58,543 bases of DNA from contig NZ_JUOS01000027.1 of assembly GCF_001075875.1 (NCBI RefSeq), positions 1 through 58,543 on the forward strand, written 5' to 3'. Source of the stretch: Streptococcus oralis. GTDB lineage: Bacteria; Bacillota; Bacilli; Lactobacillales; Streptococcaceae. Positions 16,389-24,766 of this stretch are shown piece by piece. The notes below the pieces were generated by a model, which saw only the letters and a program-made list of their open reading frames with translations, was not told the origin of the DNA and searched no databases. Numbering within the stretch: position 1 is the stretch's first letter; each line of letters starts with the position of its first letter. The position numbers were made by a program, and so were the translations under genes.

Positions 16389-18141
16389 GCGTATCACAGG
16401 AAAAGAGTGGGGCATGATTCTAATAACTGTTCTCTTTACCTGTTGCTCGGTCTATCTAGAGTTAGAAGTACCGACTTACGTTTCAAAAATAACAGAATTA
16501 CTCGGAACGCCAGGTACGGAGTTGGGAGACCTTTGGTCGCCAGCAACTAAGATGATGGGTTTGTCATTCTTAGCCTTCCTATCATCTGTAACAGTTGGAT
16601 TTTTTGCCGCTCGAGTTGCAGCATCCTATACGGCTCATCTACGAAGCGATATTTTTAATCGTGTTTTGGATTACTCCCAAACAGAAATTAAACGTTTTTC
16701 AATCCCCAGCCTTTTAACTCGGACGACCAATGATGTTACGCAGATTCAGATGCTCTTTACCATGGGACTTCAGGTTGTCACTCGCGGACCTATCATGGCG
16801 CTTTGGGCTATTGGGAAAATCCTTGGCAAGTCAGAATACTGGCTCTGGGCAGTAGTGGTGGCTGTTATCGTCAATGTCTTGATGACAACTGTTCTCATGA
16901 CTCTAGCCTTTCCTAAACAATCTGTCATTCAAAAATTGACAGATAAACTTAATAGCATCACCCGTGAAAGCTTGACAGGGATTCGGGTTGTTCGTGCATA
17001 CAATGCTGAGGAATACCAAGATAAGAAATTCGAAGAAGCCAATGATGAAGTCACACGAATCAATCTCTTTGTCAGTCGCTTAATGGCTATTATGAATCCT
17101 ATTATGATGGCGATTTCTAGCGGCTTGGTCCTTGCCATTTACTGGCTTGGTGCTTATCTTATCAACGACGCTAGCTTGACAGAGCGTCTACCACTCTTTA
17201 GCGATATGGTGGTCTTCATGTCCTATGCTATGCAAGTGGTAATGGGCTTCTTACTCATGGGTGCTCTCTTTATCGTCTTGCCTCGTACCTTGGTTTCTGC
17301 AGGACGTATCAATCAAGTGCTAGATCTTCATTCCTCTATTGAAAATCCTAGTCACCCACAGACGGCAGATTCTTCTATTCAAGGTCAAGTGGAATACCGC
17401 GACGTAACCTTCCGCTACTCTAAAAACTCAGAGGCAGTAGTAGAACATGTCAGCTTCAAGGCAGAAGCAGGGCAAACCATTGCCTTTATCGGTTCAACTG
17501 GTTCTGGTAAATCTACGCTTGTGAACCTCTTGCCCCGTTTTTATGATGTGTCAGAGGGAGAAATTCTAGTAGACGGCGTCAATGTTCAGAATTATGACTT
17601 AGAAGATTTGCGTAATAAAGTTGGTTATATCCCTCAAAAAGCTGTGCTCTTTTCTGGAGATGTTAAGGGCAATCTCGACTTTGGTAAGAGTCAAGAAACG
17701 CCACTAAGTGATACGGCCATGTGGCAAGCTTTGGAATTGGCTCAATCTAAAAACTTTATAGAAGATAAGGAAGCAGGTATAGCTTCAGAAGTAGCTCAAG
17801 GCGGGACCAATTTCTCAGGTGGACAGAGACAACGTCTGGCCATTGCACGCGCCTTGGCTCGTAAACCAGAGATTCTCATTTTTGATGATTCATTCTCAGC
17901 CTTGGACTACAAGACAGATCGTATCTTGCGTCAAGTATTAGCTGAAAAAACACAATCCATGACCAAGTTAATCGTTGCTCAACGCATTTCAACCATTATG
18001 GATGCAGACCTTATCTTAGTATTGGATCAAGGTAAAGTCGTGGGACAAGGCACCCACAAGGAACTTCTTGCAAGCAATGAAGTTTACCAAGAAATTGCCT
18101 ATTCACAACTATCGAAGGAGGAATTGGAACATGGAAAATAA
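16372..18141 (+). CDS. Heterodimeric ABC exporter subunit, degenerate-site NBD
   Basis: This 589-residue half transporter has an N-terminal six-helix domain (about residues 15-310) and a C-terminal nucleotide-binding domain. Walker A is GSTGSGKST (374-382), with an intact signature FSGGQ (481-485). Walker B ends ILIFDDS (504-507), with Asp where the catalytic Glu is normal. This is the usual pattern for one half of a heterodimeric drug exporter (BmrC or TM287 type). It overlaps marR before it and its partner after it, so all three are made together. Confidence 0.92.
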   Translation: MKKLAKRITGKEWGMILITVLFTCCSVYLELEVPTYVSKITELLGTPGTELGDLWSPATKMMGLSFLAFLSSVTVGFFAARVAASYTAHLRSDIFNRVLDYSQTEIKRFSIPSLLTRTTNDVTQIQMLFTMGLQVVTRGPIMALWAIGKILGKSEYWLWAVVVAVIVNVLMTTVLMTLAFPKQSVIQKLTDKLNSITRESLTGIRVVRAYNAEEYQDKKFEEANDEVTRINLFVSRLMAIMNPIMMAISSGLVLAIYWLGAYLINDASLTERLPLFSDMVVFMSYAMQVVMGFLLMGALFIVLPRTLVSAGRINQVLDLHSSIENPSHPQTADSSIQGQVEYRDVTFRYSKNSEAVVEHVSFKAEAGQTIAFIGSTGSGKSTLVNLLPRFYDVSEGEILVDGVNVQNYDLEDLRNKVGYIPQKAVLFSGDVKGNLDFGKSQETPLSDTAMWQALELAQSKNFIEDKEAGIASEVAQGGTNFSGGQRQRLAIARALARKPEILIFDDSFSALDYKTDRILRQVLAEKTQSMTKLIVAQRISTIMDADLILVLDQGKVVGQGTHKELLASNEVYQEIAYSQLSKEELEHGK

Positions 18142-19891
18142 GAAAATGTCCTTATGGAAACAGTGTAGACCTTTTCTAGCAGGTCTCCAACTTCCCCTAC
18201 TAATCGCAGTTGTGGCGGCTATATGTTCAAGTATTATCACGGTTTATGGACCAACTAAAATCAAAGAAATTACCAATTTGATTTCAGATGGGTTAATGAC
18301 AGAGATTGACCTAGAGGCTGTCTCAAGTATTGCTAGCTTTTTGGTTATCCTCTATGTGCTTGGGATTATCCTGAACTATACGCAAGCCTACATTTTTTCA
18401 ACTAGTATCCAACATTTCTCAAAACGTTTGCGGACAGCTATTGCTGAGAAAATCAATCGCTTGCCACTTGCTTATTTTGACCGTCATTCTCAAGGGGACA
18501 CTCTTTCTCGTGTAACCAATGACGTCGATACGGCGGCTCAGTCACTCAATCAAAGTCTAGGGACAGTTATCTCAGCTAGCTTCTTGCTGATTGCAGTTTT
18601 GATTACCATGTTTGGTATGAACTGGATTTTGGCACTGGTAACCGTTGTTTCAACCCTTGTTGGATTTACGGCGGTTTCCGTAATTATGGCCAAGTCGCAG
18701 GGCTACTTTAAAGCTCAACAAAATAACCTAGCAGCTGTAAATGGCTATGTGGAAGAAATGTACTCTGGCCACAATGTGGTGACCAGCTATAATGCTGTGG
18801 AGCCAACAAAAGAAACATTTGCTAGTCTAAACCAAGATTTACATGATAGTATATGGAAATCTCAGTTTATTTCTGGTATCATGATGCCTGCTATGTTCTT
18901 TGTTGGAAATTTTAGTTATGTTTTGGTCATTATCGTCGGTGCTGCCTTGGCTCTTGAAGGTCATATCAGTATCGGGATTATCGTAGCCTTCATGGTTTAT
19001 GTTCGAACCTTCTCGCAACCCTTATCACAGATTGCCCAAGGGATTACAAGTTTGCAACAAGCTAGTGCAGCCATGACTCGTGTCTTCGAATTTCTTGGTG
19101 AAGAAGAAATGGAAGATGAATCTCATAAGGAAAGACAATTGACCAACATGAAGGGTGAAGTGGTCTTTGACAGAGTTTCATTTGGCTACACACCGGAGCG
19201 AACGATCATTCATGACTTTTCTGCGATAGCTCATGCAGGTCAAAAGGTTGCCATTGTTGGACCAACTGGTGCTGGGAAGACGACCATTGTTAACCTCTTG
19301 ATGAAGTTCTATGAGATTGATAAGGGAAGTATTCGCATTGATGGTGTGGATACCAAGGCTATGAAGCGCTCAGAAGTACACGATGCCTTTTCAATGGTCT
19401 TGCAGGATACCTGGCTCTTTGAAGGAACCATTCGAGACAATCTCATCTACAATCAAACAGGAATTAGTGATGAGCGCGTGATTGAAGCTGCCAAAGCAGT
19501 AGGAATCCATCACTTTATCACAACCTTACCAGATGGATACGATACCGTCTTGGATGATACAGTAACTCTTTCAGTAGGACAAAAACAACTCTTGACCATC
19601 GCTCGTGCCCTGCTCAAGGATGCTCCGCTCTTGATTCTGGACGAAGCGACATCCTCAGTAGACACACGTACAGAGGAGTTGATTCAAAAGGCTATGGACC
19701 GTTTGATGGAAGGACGCACATCCTTTGTCATTGCCCATCGCTTGTCAACGATCCGTAATGCTGACTTGATTCTAGTTATGAAAGATGGTAATATCATCGA
19801 ACAAGGAAATCATGAAGAACTCATGGCTCAAGGTGGTTTCTATGCAGACCTCTACAATAGTCAATTCACAGAAGATGAAGTAGAAGAATAA
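18131..19891 (+). CDS. Heterodimeric ABC exporter subunit, catalytic NBD
   Basis: This is a 586-residue half transporter. Walker A is GPTGAGKTT (377-385), and Walker B ILDEAT has the catalytic Glu at about 505. The signature is altered to LSVGQ (480-484). The alteration is complementary to the partner: this Walker site pairs with the partner's intact FSGGQ as the hydrolytic site, and the other site is degenerate. The start at 18131 is chosen for GGAGG 9 bases upstream and an 11-bp overlap with the partner gene. Confidence 0.92.
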   Translation: MENKKMSLWKQCRPFLAGLQLPLLIAVVAAICSSIITVYGPTKIKEITNLISDGLMTEIDLEAVSSIASFLVILYVLGIILNYTQAYIFSTSIQHFSKRLRTAIAEKINRLPLAYFDRHSQGDTLSRVTNDVDTAAQSLNQSLGTVISASFLLIAVLITMFGMNWILALVTVVSTLVGFTAVSVIMAKSQGYFKAQQNNLAAVNGYVEEMYSGHNVVTSYNAVEPTKETFASLNQDLHDSIWKSQFISGIMMPAMFFVGNFSYVLVIIVGAALALEGHISIGIIVAFMVYVRTFSQPLSQIAQGITSLQQASAAMTRVFEFLGEEEMEDESHKERQLTNMKGEVVFDRVSFGYTPERTIIHDFSAIAHAGQKVAIVGPTGAGKTTIVNLLMKFYEIDKGSIRIDGVDTKAMKRSEVHDAFSMVLQDTWLFEGTIRDNLIYNQTGISDERVIEAAKAVGIHHFITTLPDGYDTVLDDTVTLSVGQKQLLTIARALLKDAPLLILDEATSSVDTRTEELIQKAMDRLMEGRTSFVIAHRLSTIRNADLILVMKDGNIIEQGNHEELMAQGGFYADLYNSQFTEDEVEE

Positions 19892-19896
19892 ATCTC

Positions 19897-19920
19897 AGAA
19901 GGCTTGACGGCCTTCTTTTT
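19897..19920 (+). terminator. Terminator of marR-ABC operon
   Basis: AGAAGGC and GCCTTCT pair around TTGACG and are followed by TTTTT. Confidence 0.85.
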
Positions 19921-19954
19921 CTTCTTTATACTGGTATAATAGAAAGAGGGAAGT

Positions 19955-20311
19955 ATGAGTCAAAAATTATACAATATGAAATTTTCTGCGGTCTATCAAG
20001 CTTTGATCGCAAAGGTTGAGCGAAAGGGTGAAAGGGCAGAATCCGTTCACCGAGTGACCAGTTGGCTGACAGGTTATGAAGTGAGTGACATCCTCACTTG
20101 TCTGAATAAAGACCTTACTTATGGAGATTTTTTTCGACAGGCACCGTCTTATGCTCCTGAACGGATTACCGTAACAGGAAAGGTTTGTGGTGTTCGTATT
20201 GAGGAAATTGATGATCCTCTGATGCAGGAAATCCGTCGTCTGGACAAATTAGTGGACTGGCTTGCCAAGGGGAAAACAGCCCAGCAGGTCCTAGAAAAGT
20301 ATGAGAAATAG
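19955..20311 (+). CDS. DUF2200 family protein
   Basis: This is a 118-residue cytoplasmic protein. The whole length matches DUF2200: KLYNMKFSAVYQALIAKVERKGE, HRVTSWLTGY, YGDFFRQAPSYAPER and DPLMQEIRRLDKLVDWLAKGK. The function is unknown. A TATAAT box and GAGGG Shine-Dalgarno lie upstream, and the PAP2 gene follows after 2 bp, so they form an operon. Confidence 0.88.
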   Translation: MSQKLYNMKFSAVYQALIAKVERKGERAESVHRVTSWLTGYEVSDILTCLNKDLTYGDFFRQAPSYAPERITVTGKVCGVRIEEIDDPLMQEIRRLDKLVDWLAKGKTAQQVLEKYEK

Positions 20312-20313
20312 AA

Positions 20314-20817
20314 ATGAAAAACTATCAAGAGTGGTACGATAAAAGGAAATCAAGCCTCCTTCGACATCCACAACTATTGCAACTGATGCGAATTTTTAAT
20401 CGCATGATGACAGTGCTGATGCCCTTAGTTTACATGACCTTGTTGGGAACAAGTTTTATAAGCAAGGGCTTGGGGCAAGACCTTGCTGCTTATATTTTGG
20501 TGCCAGCTTTGGGGTTTGTCCTATTGACGCTCGTTCGTAAGTGGATCAATCAACCGCGTCCTTATGAGACTTGGAGGATTGCCCCGCTACTAGACAAGGA
20601 CAGTTCTGGTCATTCAATGCCCAGCCGTCATGTTTTTTCAGCAACCATTATCTCCATGGCTTGCTTGCATGCAAATTTGCCTGTGGGGTTGATTTTGTTG
20701 GTTTTTTCAGCTCTTCTCGGTCTTGTGCGAGTTTTAGGGGGTGTTCATTATTCCAAGGATGTTCTAGTTGGCTACGCCTGTGGCCTCCTCTGGGGAATTC
20801 TTTTCTTTATTTTCTAA
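20314..20817 (+). CDS. PAP2 family phosphatase
   Basis: This 167-residue membrane phosphatase has about four or five hydrophobic helices. The three PAP2 motifs are present: KWINQPRPYE (K-x6-RP), SMPSRHVFSA (PSGH-like, with SRH) and GGVHYSKDVLVGY (SRx5HxxxD-like; Arg is before the motif in VRVLGGVHYSKD). Motif 2 reads PSRH, where PSGH is standard. The likely substrate is undecaprenyl pyrophosphate or phosphatidate. It is co-transcribed with the DUF2200 gene. Confidence 0.88.
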   Translation: MKNYQEWYDKRKSSLLRHPQLLQLMRIFNRMMTVLMPLVYMTLLGTSFISKGLGQDLAAYILVPALGFVLLTLVRKWINQPRPYETWRIAPLLDKDSSGHSMPSRHVFSATIISMACLHANLPVGLILLVFSALLGLVRVLGGVHYSKDVLVGYACGLLWGILFFIF

Positions 20818-20823
20818 AAAGCA

Positions 20824-20882
20824 AAGCAAGTGGGCTTGGCCTCGTAACCACTTACGGGGCAAAAATGACCACTTGCTTTTTT
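20824..20882 (+). terminator. Terminator of DUF2200-PAP2 operon
   Basis: AAGCAAGTGG (from 20825) pairs with CCACTTGCTT, ending in TTTTT. The 5' arm could also pair with the nearer copy CCACTTAC. Both 3' copies are the LytTR repeat boxes. Confidence 0.75.
20847..20876 (+). promoter_or_regulatory. LytTR operator: two 9-bp direct repeats 12 bp apart
   Basis: ACCACTTAC (20847-20855) and ACCACTTGC (20868-20876) are separated by exactly 12 bp, the known geometry of LytTR targets (paired 9-bp direct repeats, 12-13 bp apart). The second box ends 10 bp before the -35 of the LytTR gene, which suggests autoactivation. Confidence 0.75.
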
Positions 20883-20886
20883 GCCC

Positions 20887-20915
20887 TTGTAAAGTCTTTT
20901 AGGCTTTGGTATAGT
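20887..20915 (+). promoter_or_regulatory. Promoter of LytTR operon
   Basis: TTGTAA (20887-20892) and TATAGT (20910-20915) have 17-bp spacing. Both boxes deviate from consensus, as for an activated promoter. Confidence 0.7.
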
Positions 20916-20935
20916 AGATGCAGAAAGGAGATAGG

Positions 20936-21382
20936 ATGAAGTTACGAATCGAGATTGATAGTGAATTAACTGAGACAGAGATTGTCATCAAGGCTGCAGC
21001 CCTGACAGATGAAATAGCTGACTTGCAACGACTCTTGCAAGAAACCAAAGCTCCTAGGTTGATCTTTTACAAGGGGACGGGTGAGTACTACTTAGACTTG
21101 GCGGAAATTCTCTTTTTTGAGACAGAAGGTAGTAAAATCTATGCCCACACCCAGAAAGAAGCCTACGAGGTTCGACTCAAGCTTTATGAGTTAGAGTCCA
21201 TCCTGCCCCGCTATTTCAGTCGGGTATCCAAGTCGACCATAGCCAATCTTCGGCAGGTCTACTCAGTGGACAAGTCCTTCTCAGGGACAGGCACTATTTC
21301 CTTTTATCAGACCCACAAGGAGGTTCACGTGTCACGGCACTACCAATCCCTCCTAAAAGAAAATCTAAGAAACATGAGGTAA
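20936..21382 (+). CDS. LytTR family DNA-binding regulator
   Basis: This 148-residue protein is a stand-alone LytTR regulator without a receiver domain. The N-terminal half (about 45 residues) is acidic and helical. The C-terminal LytTR domain has EILFFETEGSKIYAHT, LESILPRYFSRVSKSTIANLRQV and HVSRHYQSLLKENL. In streptococci such proteins pair with a membrane inhibitor encoded next to them (HdrRM and BrsRM of S. mutans). The membrane gene follows after 4 bp. Start: AAAGGAGATAGG before the ATG. Confidence 0.9.
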   Translation: MKLRIEIDSELTETEIVIKAAALTDEIADLQRLLQETKAPRLIFYKGTGEYYLDLAEILFFETEGSKIYAHTQKEAYEVRLKLYELESILPRYFSRVSKSTIANLRQVYSVDKSFSGTGTISFYQTHKEVHVSRHYQSLLKENLRNMR

Positions 21383-21386
21383 GAAC

Positions 21387-22061
21387 ATGAAAAAGAAAGC
21401 ATTTGGTATTGTGTTGCTAGTATTGGCAGCTTTAGTGTTATTGCAGGGGAATTTTGGAATCCCTTCTCTGGGAGGGCACATTTGGCCTTTGATTGGGATT
21501 GGATTTTTTGCCTATCAATCAATTGAAGCTTTGCTTCGTCGTCATCTGACATCAGCTTCTTTTACAGCCCTAGTGGCCCTCATGATTGCTAATCATTTTT
21601 ATGACATTTTACCGATTCCAAATCAATCATTGTTCTGGGCAAGTATTTTAATCGTAATGGGTGTCAGCGCACTCACTCATTCTAACAGAACTTGGAATGG
21701 AAAAAAATGGTGGTATGACGGTGAAAAGACCATTCTGACAGACAAGGAAGTCGCTTTTGGGGCGGGTACATTTTACAAGCAAGACCAAGAATTGGTAGAA
21801 GACGAGTTTGAAGTCGGATTTGGGAATGCCAAAATCTATTATGACAATGCAGAGATGTTAGGTGATTTTGCTACTCTGAATATCGAAGTCGGTTTTGGGA
21901 ATGCAGTTATCTACGTGCCTCAACACTGGAGAGTAGATCTAAAGGTAGAGACTTTTTGTGGAGCAGCCAAGGCAGATGCCCCTGTAGCCCCAACCAGCAA
22001 AACTTTGATTATCCGTGGAGATGTAGCTTTTGGGAAACTAGGAGTTGTTTACGTTAAATAA
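21387..22061 (+). CDS. LiaF-like membrane protein, probable LytTR inhibitor
   Basis: This is a 224-residue protein. The N-terminal half has about four hydrophobic helices (LiaI/LiaF-type TM region). The C-terminal half is a cytoplasmic LiaF-like beta domain with repeated FEVGFGNAKIYYDNA and IEVGFGNAVIYVP segments. It follows the LytTR gene by 4 bp. By comparison with streptococcal LytTR regulatory systems I infer that it holds the regulator inactive at the membrane until a signal arrives; LiaF itself is a negative regulator of a two-component system. Confidence 0.85.
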   Translation: MKKKAFGIVLLVLAALVLLQGNFGIPSLGGHIWPLIGIGFFAYQSIEALLRRHLTSASFTALVALMIANHFYDILPIPNQSLFWASILIVMGVSALTHSNRTWNGKKWWYDGEKTILTDKEVAFGAGTFYKQDQELVEDEFEVGFGNAKIYYDNAEMLGDFATLNIEVGFGNAVIYVPQHWRVDLKVETFCGAAKADAPVAPTSKTLIIRGDVAFGKLGVVYVK

Positions 22062-22079
22062 AAAAATCTTCCAATCCCC

Positions 22080-22108
22080 TTGCCAAAAAAGAGAAAGTGT
22101 GATAACAT
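22080..22108 (+). promoter_or_regulatory. Promoter of rpmB
   Basis: TTGCCA (22080-22085) and TAACAT (22103-22108) have 17-bp spacing. In the 52-bp leader, ATGTG and CACAT form a small hairpin around GTGCTAG, a possible L28 autoregulatory site (inference). Confidence 0.6.
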
Positions 22109-22167
22109 AGTACAGTATGTGGTGCTAGCACATCCGCTATATTAGATCTAATAGGAGGAAAACACAA

Positions 22168-22356
22168 ATGGCTAAAGTATGTTACTTTACAGGTCGTAAG
22201 ACTGTATCAGGAAACAACCGTTCACACGCGATGAACCAAACAAAACGTGCCGTAAAACCAAACCTTCAAAAAGTTACTGTACTTATCGATGGTAAACCTA
22301 AAAAAGTTTGGGCTTCAGCTCGTGCTTTGAAATCAGGTAAAGTAGAACGTGTTTAA
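22168..22356 (+). CDS. rpmB: 50S ribosomal protein L28
   Basis: This 62-residue basic protein has the L28 start [35 protein letters not shown]. It has only one cysteine in the N-terminal region, so it is a zinc-free (C-minus) form. It precedes Asp23 and fakA, as in other streptococci, but is separated from them by a terminator and a new promoter. AGGAGG lies upstream. Confidence 0.96.
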   Translation: MAKVCYFTGRKTVSGNNRSHAMNQTKRAVKPNLQKVTVLIDGKPKKVWASARALKSGKVERV

Positions 22357-22362
22357 TAAAGA

Positions 22363-22390
22363 GTAAAAGGCCATCAGGTCTTTTTCTTTT
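22363..22390 (+). terminator. Terminator of rpmB
   Basis: AAAAGGCC and GGTCTTTT pair around ATCA, followed by TTCTTTT. Confidence 0.7.
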
Positions 22391-22449
22391 GCTCTAAGCT
22401 CAAAAAGTCTCGTCAAAGGAGCAAATATCCGCCGATACAGTATTCTGCT

Positions 22450-22478
22450 TTTACACTTGGCTTGAAATATGATAAAAT
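22450..22478 (+). promoter_or_regulatory. Promoter of Asp23-fakA operon
   Basis: TTTACA (22450-22455) and TAAAAT (22473-22478) have 17-bp spacing, with extended TGA. Confidence 0.7.
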
Positions 22479-22506
22479 AGAGTATCAACTAGTTGAGGTA
22501 GAAAAA

Positions 22507-22872
22507 ATGACTGTAAAAATTAATACAAAAGATGGTCAAATCGAACTAACAGATGAAGTGATTGCTACCGTTGTAGGCGGTGCAGCAACTGAGATTTTTG
22601 GTGTGGTCGGTATGGCAAGTAAGAAAGCCCTCAAAGATAATTTCCAAGCCCTCCTTGGGAAGGAAAATTATTCTAAAGGTGTCGTTGTAAAAGCGGCCGA
22701 AGATGGTAGCATTGCAGTTGATGTATATACCGTGTTGAGCTACGGTACAAAAATCAGTGAAGTCTCAAAAAACATCCAAGAGCGTGTACGCTTTAGTTTG
22801 GAAAACCAACTTGGCATCACTGCTCAAACTGTGAATGTCTATATTCAAAATATCAAAGTTGTAGGAGAATAA
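22507..22872 (+). CDS. Asp23/Gls24 family envelope stress response protein
   Basis: This 121-residue protein has the Asp23 domain: IATVVGGAATEIFGVVGMAS, VDVYTVLSYGTKISEVSKNIQERVRFSLENQLGI and VNVYIQNIKVV. It resembles the short YloU-type form, which is usually encoded just before the DhaL/FakA protein, as it is here (2-bp gap). The start at 22507 follows GAGGTAG; the longer frame from 22462 overlaps the -10 box. Confidence 0.92.
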   Translation: MTVKINTKDGQIELTDEVIATVVGGAATEIFGVVGMASKKALKDNFQALLGKENYSKGVVVKAAEDGSIAVDVYTVLSYGTKISEVSKNIQERVRFSLENQLGITAQTVNVYIQNIKVVGE

Positions 22873-22874
22873 TC

Positions 22875-24542
22875 GTGTCAAATATTACTACAAGCTTATT
22901 TCAAGAAATGGTACAGGCTGCATCTACTCGTTTGAACAAGCAAGCTGAATATGTCAACTCATTGAACGTCTTCCCAGTTCCAGATGGAGATACAGGAACA
23001 AACATGGGAATGACTATCGAAAATGGTGCTAAAGAAGTAGCAGACAAACCAGCTTCAACTGTTGGTGAGGCTGCGAGTATCTTGGCTAAAGGTCTGTTGA
23101 TGGGTGCGCGTGGAAACTCAGGAGTTATCACTTCTCAACTTTTCCGAGGATTTTCGCAAGCCATCAAGACAAAAGAAGAGTTAACAGGGAAAGACCTAGC
23201 TCTTGCCTTCCAATCTGGTGTTGAAGTAGCCTACAAAGCCGTTATGAAGCCAGTTGAAGGAACAATCTTGACCGTATCACGTGGTGCTGCCATTGGTGCT
23301 AAGAAAAAAGCCGAGCAGACAGACGATGCCATTGAGGTTATGCGCGCTGCCTTGGAAGGAGCTAAAACAGCCCTTGCGAAGACACCAGATATGCTTCCAG
23401 TCTTGAAGGAAGTTGGAGTTGTAGACTCAGGTGGTCAAGGTTTGGTCTTTATCTATGAAGGCTTCCTTTCAGCTCTTACTGGTGAATACAGTGCGTCTGA
23501 AGACTTTGTTGCCACTCCAGCGAATATGAGTGAAATGATCAATGCTGAACACCACAAGTCTGTAGCTGGACATGTGGCAACAGAAGACATCACCTTTGGT
23601 TACTGTACAGAGATCATGGTTGCCCTTAAGCAAGGCCCAACTTATGCAAAAGACTTTGACTACGAAGAATTCCGTAACTACTTGAACGAACTTGGGGACT
23701 CATTGCTTGTTGTCAATGACGATGAAATCGTTAAAGTTCACGTCCATACAGAAGATCCAGGTCTTGTCATGCAAGAAGGACTCAAGTATGGTAGCTTGGT
23801 TAAGGTTAAAGTCGATAACATGCGTAACCAACACGAAGCACAAGTGGAAAAAGAAGCAGCTCAAGTCAGCAAACCAGCTGAAGAAAAAGAATATGCTCTT
23901 ATCGCAGTGGTAGCTGGACAAGGTTTGGCAGACATCTTCCGTGCTCAAGGTGTGGACTATGTTATCGAAGGTGGACAAACCATGAACCCTTCGACAGAAG
24001 ACTTTATCAAGGCTGTAGAGCAAGTGAATGCTCGCAACATCATCTTCTTGCCGAACAACAAAAACATCTTTATGGCAGCTCAATCTGCTGCAGAAGTATT
24101 GGAACAACCAGCTGTTGTGGTAGAAGCACGTACCCTTCCTCAAGGATTGACTAGTCTTCTTGCCTTCGATCCAAGTAAGTCTATCGAAGAAAATAAAGAA
24201 CGCATGACTGCAGCCCTTGGTGATGTGGTCAGCGGTAGTGTAACAACAGCCGTTCGTGACACGACTATCGATGGTTTGGAAATCCATGAAAATGACAATC
24301 TGGGTATGGTAGATGGTAAGATCCTCGTATCAAACCCTGACATGCACCAAACCTTGACTGAAACTTTGAAACATATGTTGGATGAAGACAGTGAAATCGT
24401 AACCTTCTATATCGGTGAAGATGGAAGTGAAGAATTGGCTAACCAAATCGCCCAAGAAATCGCAGAAGAATTCGAAGATGTTGAAGTAGAAATCCACCAA
24501 GGTCAACAACCAGTGTATCCATATCTTTTCAGTGTGGAATAA
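22875..24542 (+). CDS. fakA: Fatty acid kinase subunit FakA (DhaL/DegV-linked, YloV)
   Basis: This 555-residue ATP-binding kinase phosphorylates exogenous fatty acids bound to FakB (DegV) proteins. The DhaL domain (about residues 1-200) has the nucleotide and metal motif VFPVPDGDTGTNMGMT, with GARGNSGVITSQL and GVVDSGGQGLV. A middle domain has FGYCTEIMV and VHVHTEDPG. The C-terminal domain carries NNKN, IEGGQTMNPSTEDF, and a closing segment that ends YPYLFSVE. It uses a GTG start after GTAGGAG. It is co-transcribed with the Asp23-family gene. Confidence 0.92.
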   Translation: MSNITTSLFQEMVQAASTRLNKQAEYVNSLNVFPVPDGDTGTNMGMTIENGAKEVADKPASTVGEAASILAKGLLMGARGNSGVITSQLFRGFSQAIKTKEELTGKDLALAFQSGVEVAYKAVMKPVEGTILTVSRGAAIGAKKKAEQTDDAIEVMRAALEGAKTALAKTPDMLPVLKEVGVVDSGGQGLVFIYEGFLSALTGEYSASEDFVATPANMSEMINAEHHKSVAGHVATEDITFGYCTEIMVALKQGPTYAKDFDYEEFRNYLNELGDSLLVVNDDEIVKVHVHTEDPGLVMQEGLKYGSLVKVKVDNMRNQHEAQVEKEAAQVSKPAEEKEYALIAVVAGQGLADIFRAQGVDYVIEGGQTMNPSTEDFIKAVEQVNARNIIFLPNNKNIFMAAQSAAEVLEQPAVVVEARTLPQGLTSLLAFDPSKSIEENKERMTAALGDVVSGSVTTAVRDTTIDGLEIHENDNLGMVDGKILVSNPDMHQTLTETLKHMLDEDSEIVTFYIGEDGSEELANQIAQEIAEEFEDVEVEIHQGQQPVYPYLFSVE

Positions 24543-24560
24543 GAATGAAATAGAAAACGA

Positions 24561-24592
24561 AAGAGGTCGGGAAAAGATTCCCGATCTTTTTG
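24561..24592 (+). terminator. Terminator of Asp23-fakA operon
   Basis: AGGTCGGGAA and TTCCCGATCT pair, followed by TTTT. Confidence 0.85.
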
Positions 24593-24674
24593 GTTTGCAA
24601 TGAGTTTTGGACCCAGTAGCTGATTGGTGCTAGAAAATCAATCCAATCTAGTAATTTCTGTTCCATCATTTTTA

Positions 24675-24739
24675 ATGACATTTGTCATATCTCCTCATGA
24701 CAGAAGCTTCTAGTGATTCTACCTTCAAAGAATTATACT
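24675..24739 (+). promoter_or_regulatory. Promoter and probable response-regulator operator of ABC-TCS operon
   Basis: ATGACA-TT-TGTCAT (24675-24688) is an inverted repeat, and a further ATGACA lies at 24697-24702, 22 bp (two turns) after the first. The -10 TATACT is at 24734-24739; the -35 region (about TTCTAG) is poor. This fits a promoter activated by the NarL-type regulator at the end of the operon (inference). Confidence 0.6.
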
Positions 24740-24766
24740 AGATGTATCAAATGGAGGAAGAAAAAA

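Noticed and set aside
20571..20939. 122-residue frame overlapping the PAP2 gene
   Set aside because: It is the shifted frame of the PAP2 gene, and its end covers the LytTR operator and promoter.
22109..22167. Riboswitch before rpmB
   Set aside because: Only a 5-bp hairpin is seen in a 52-bp leader, not enough for a known riboswitch class.
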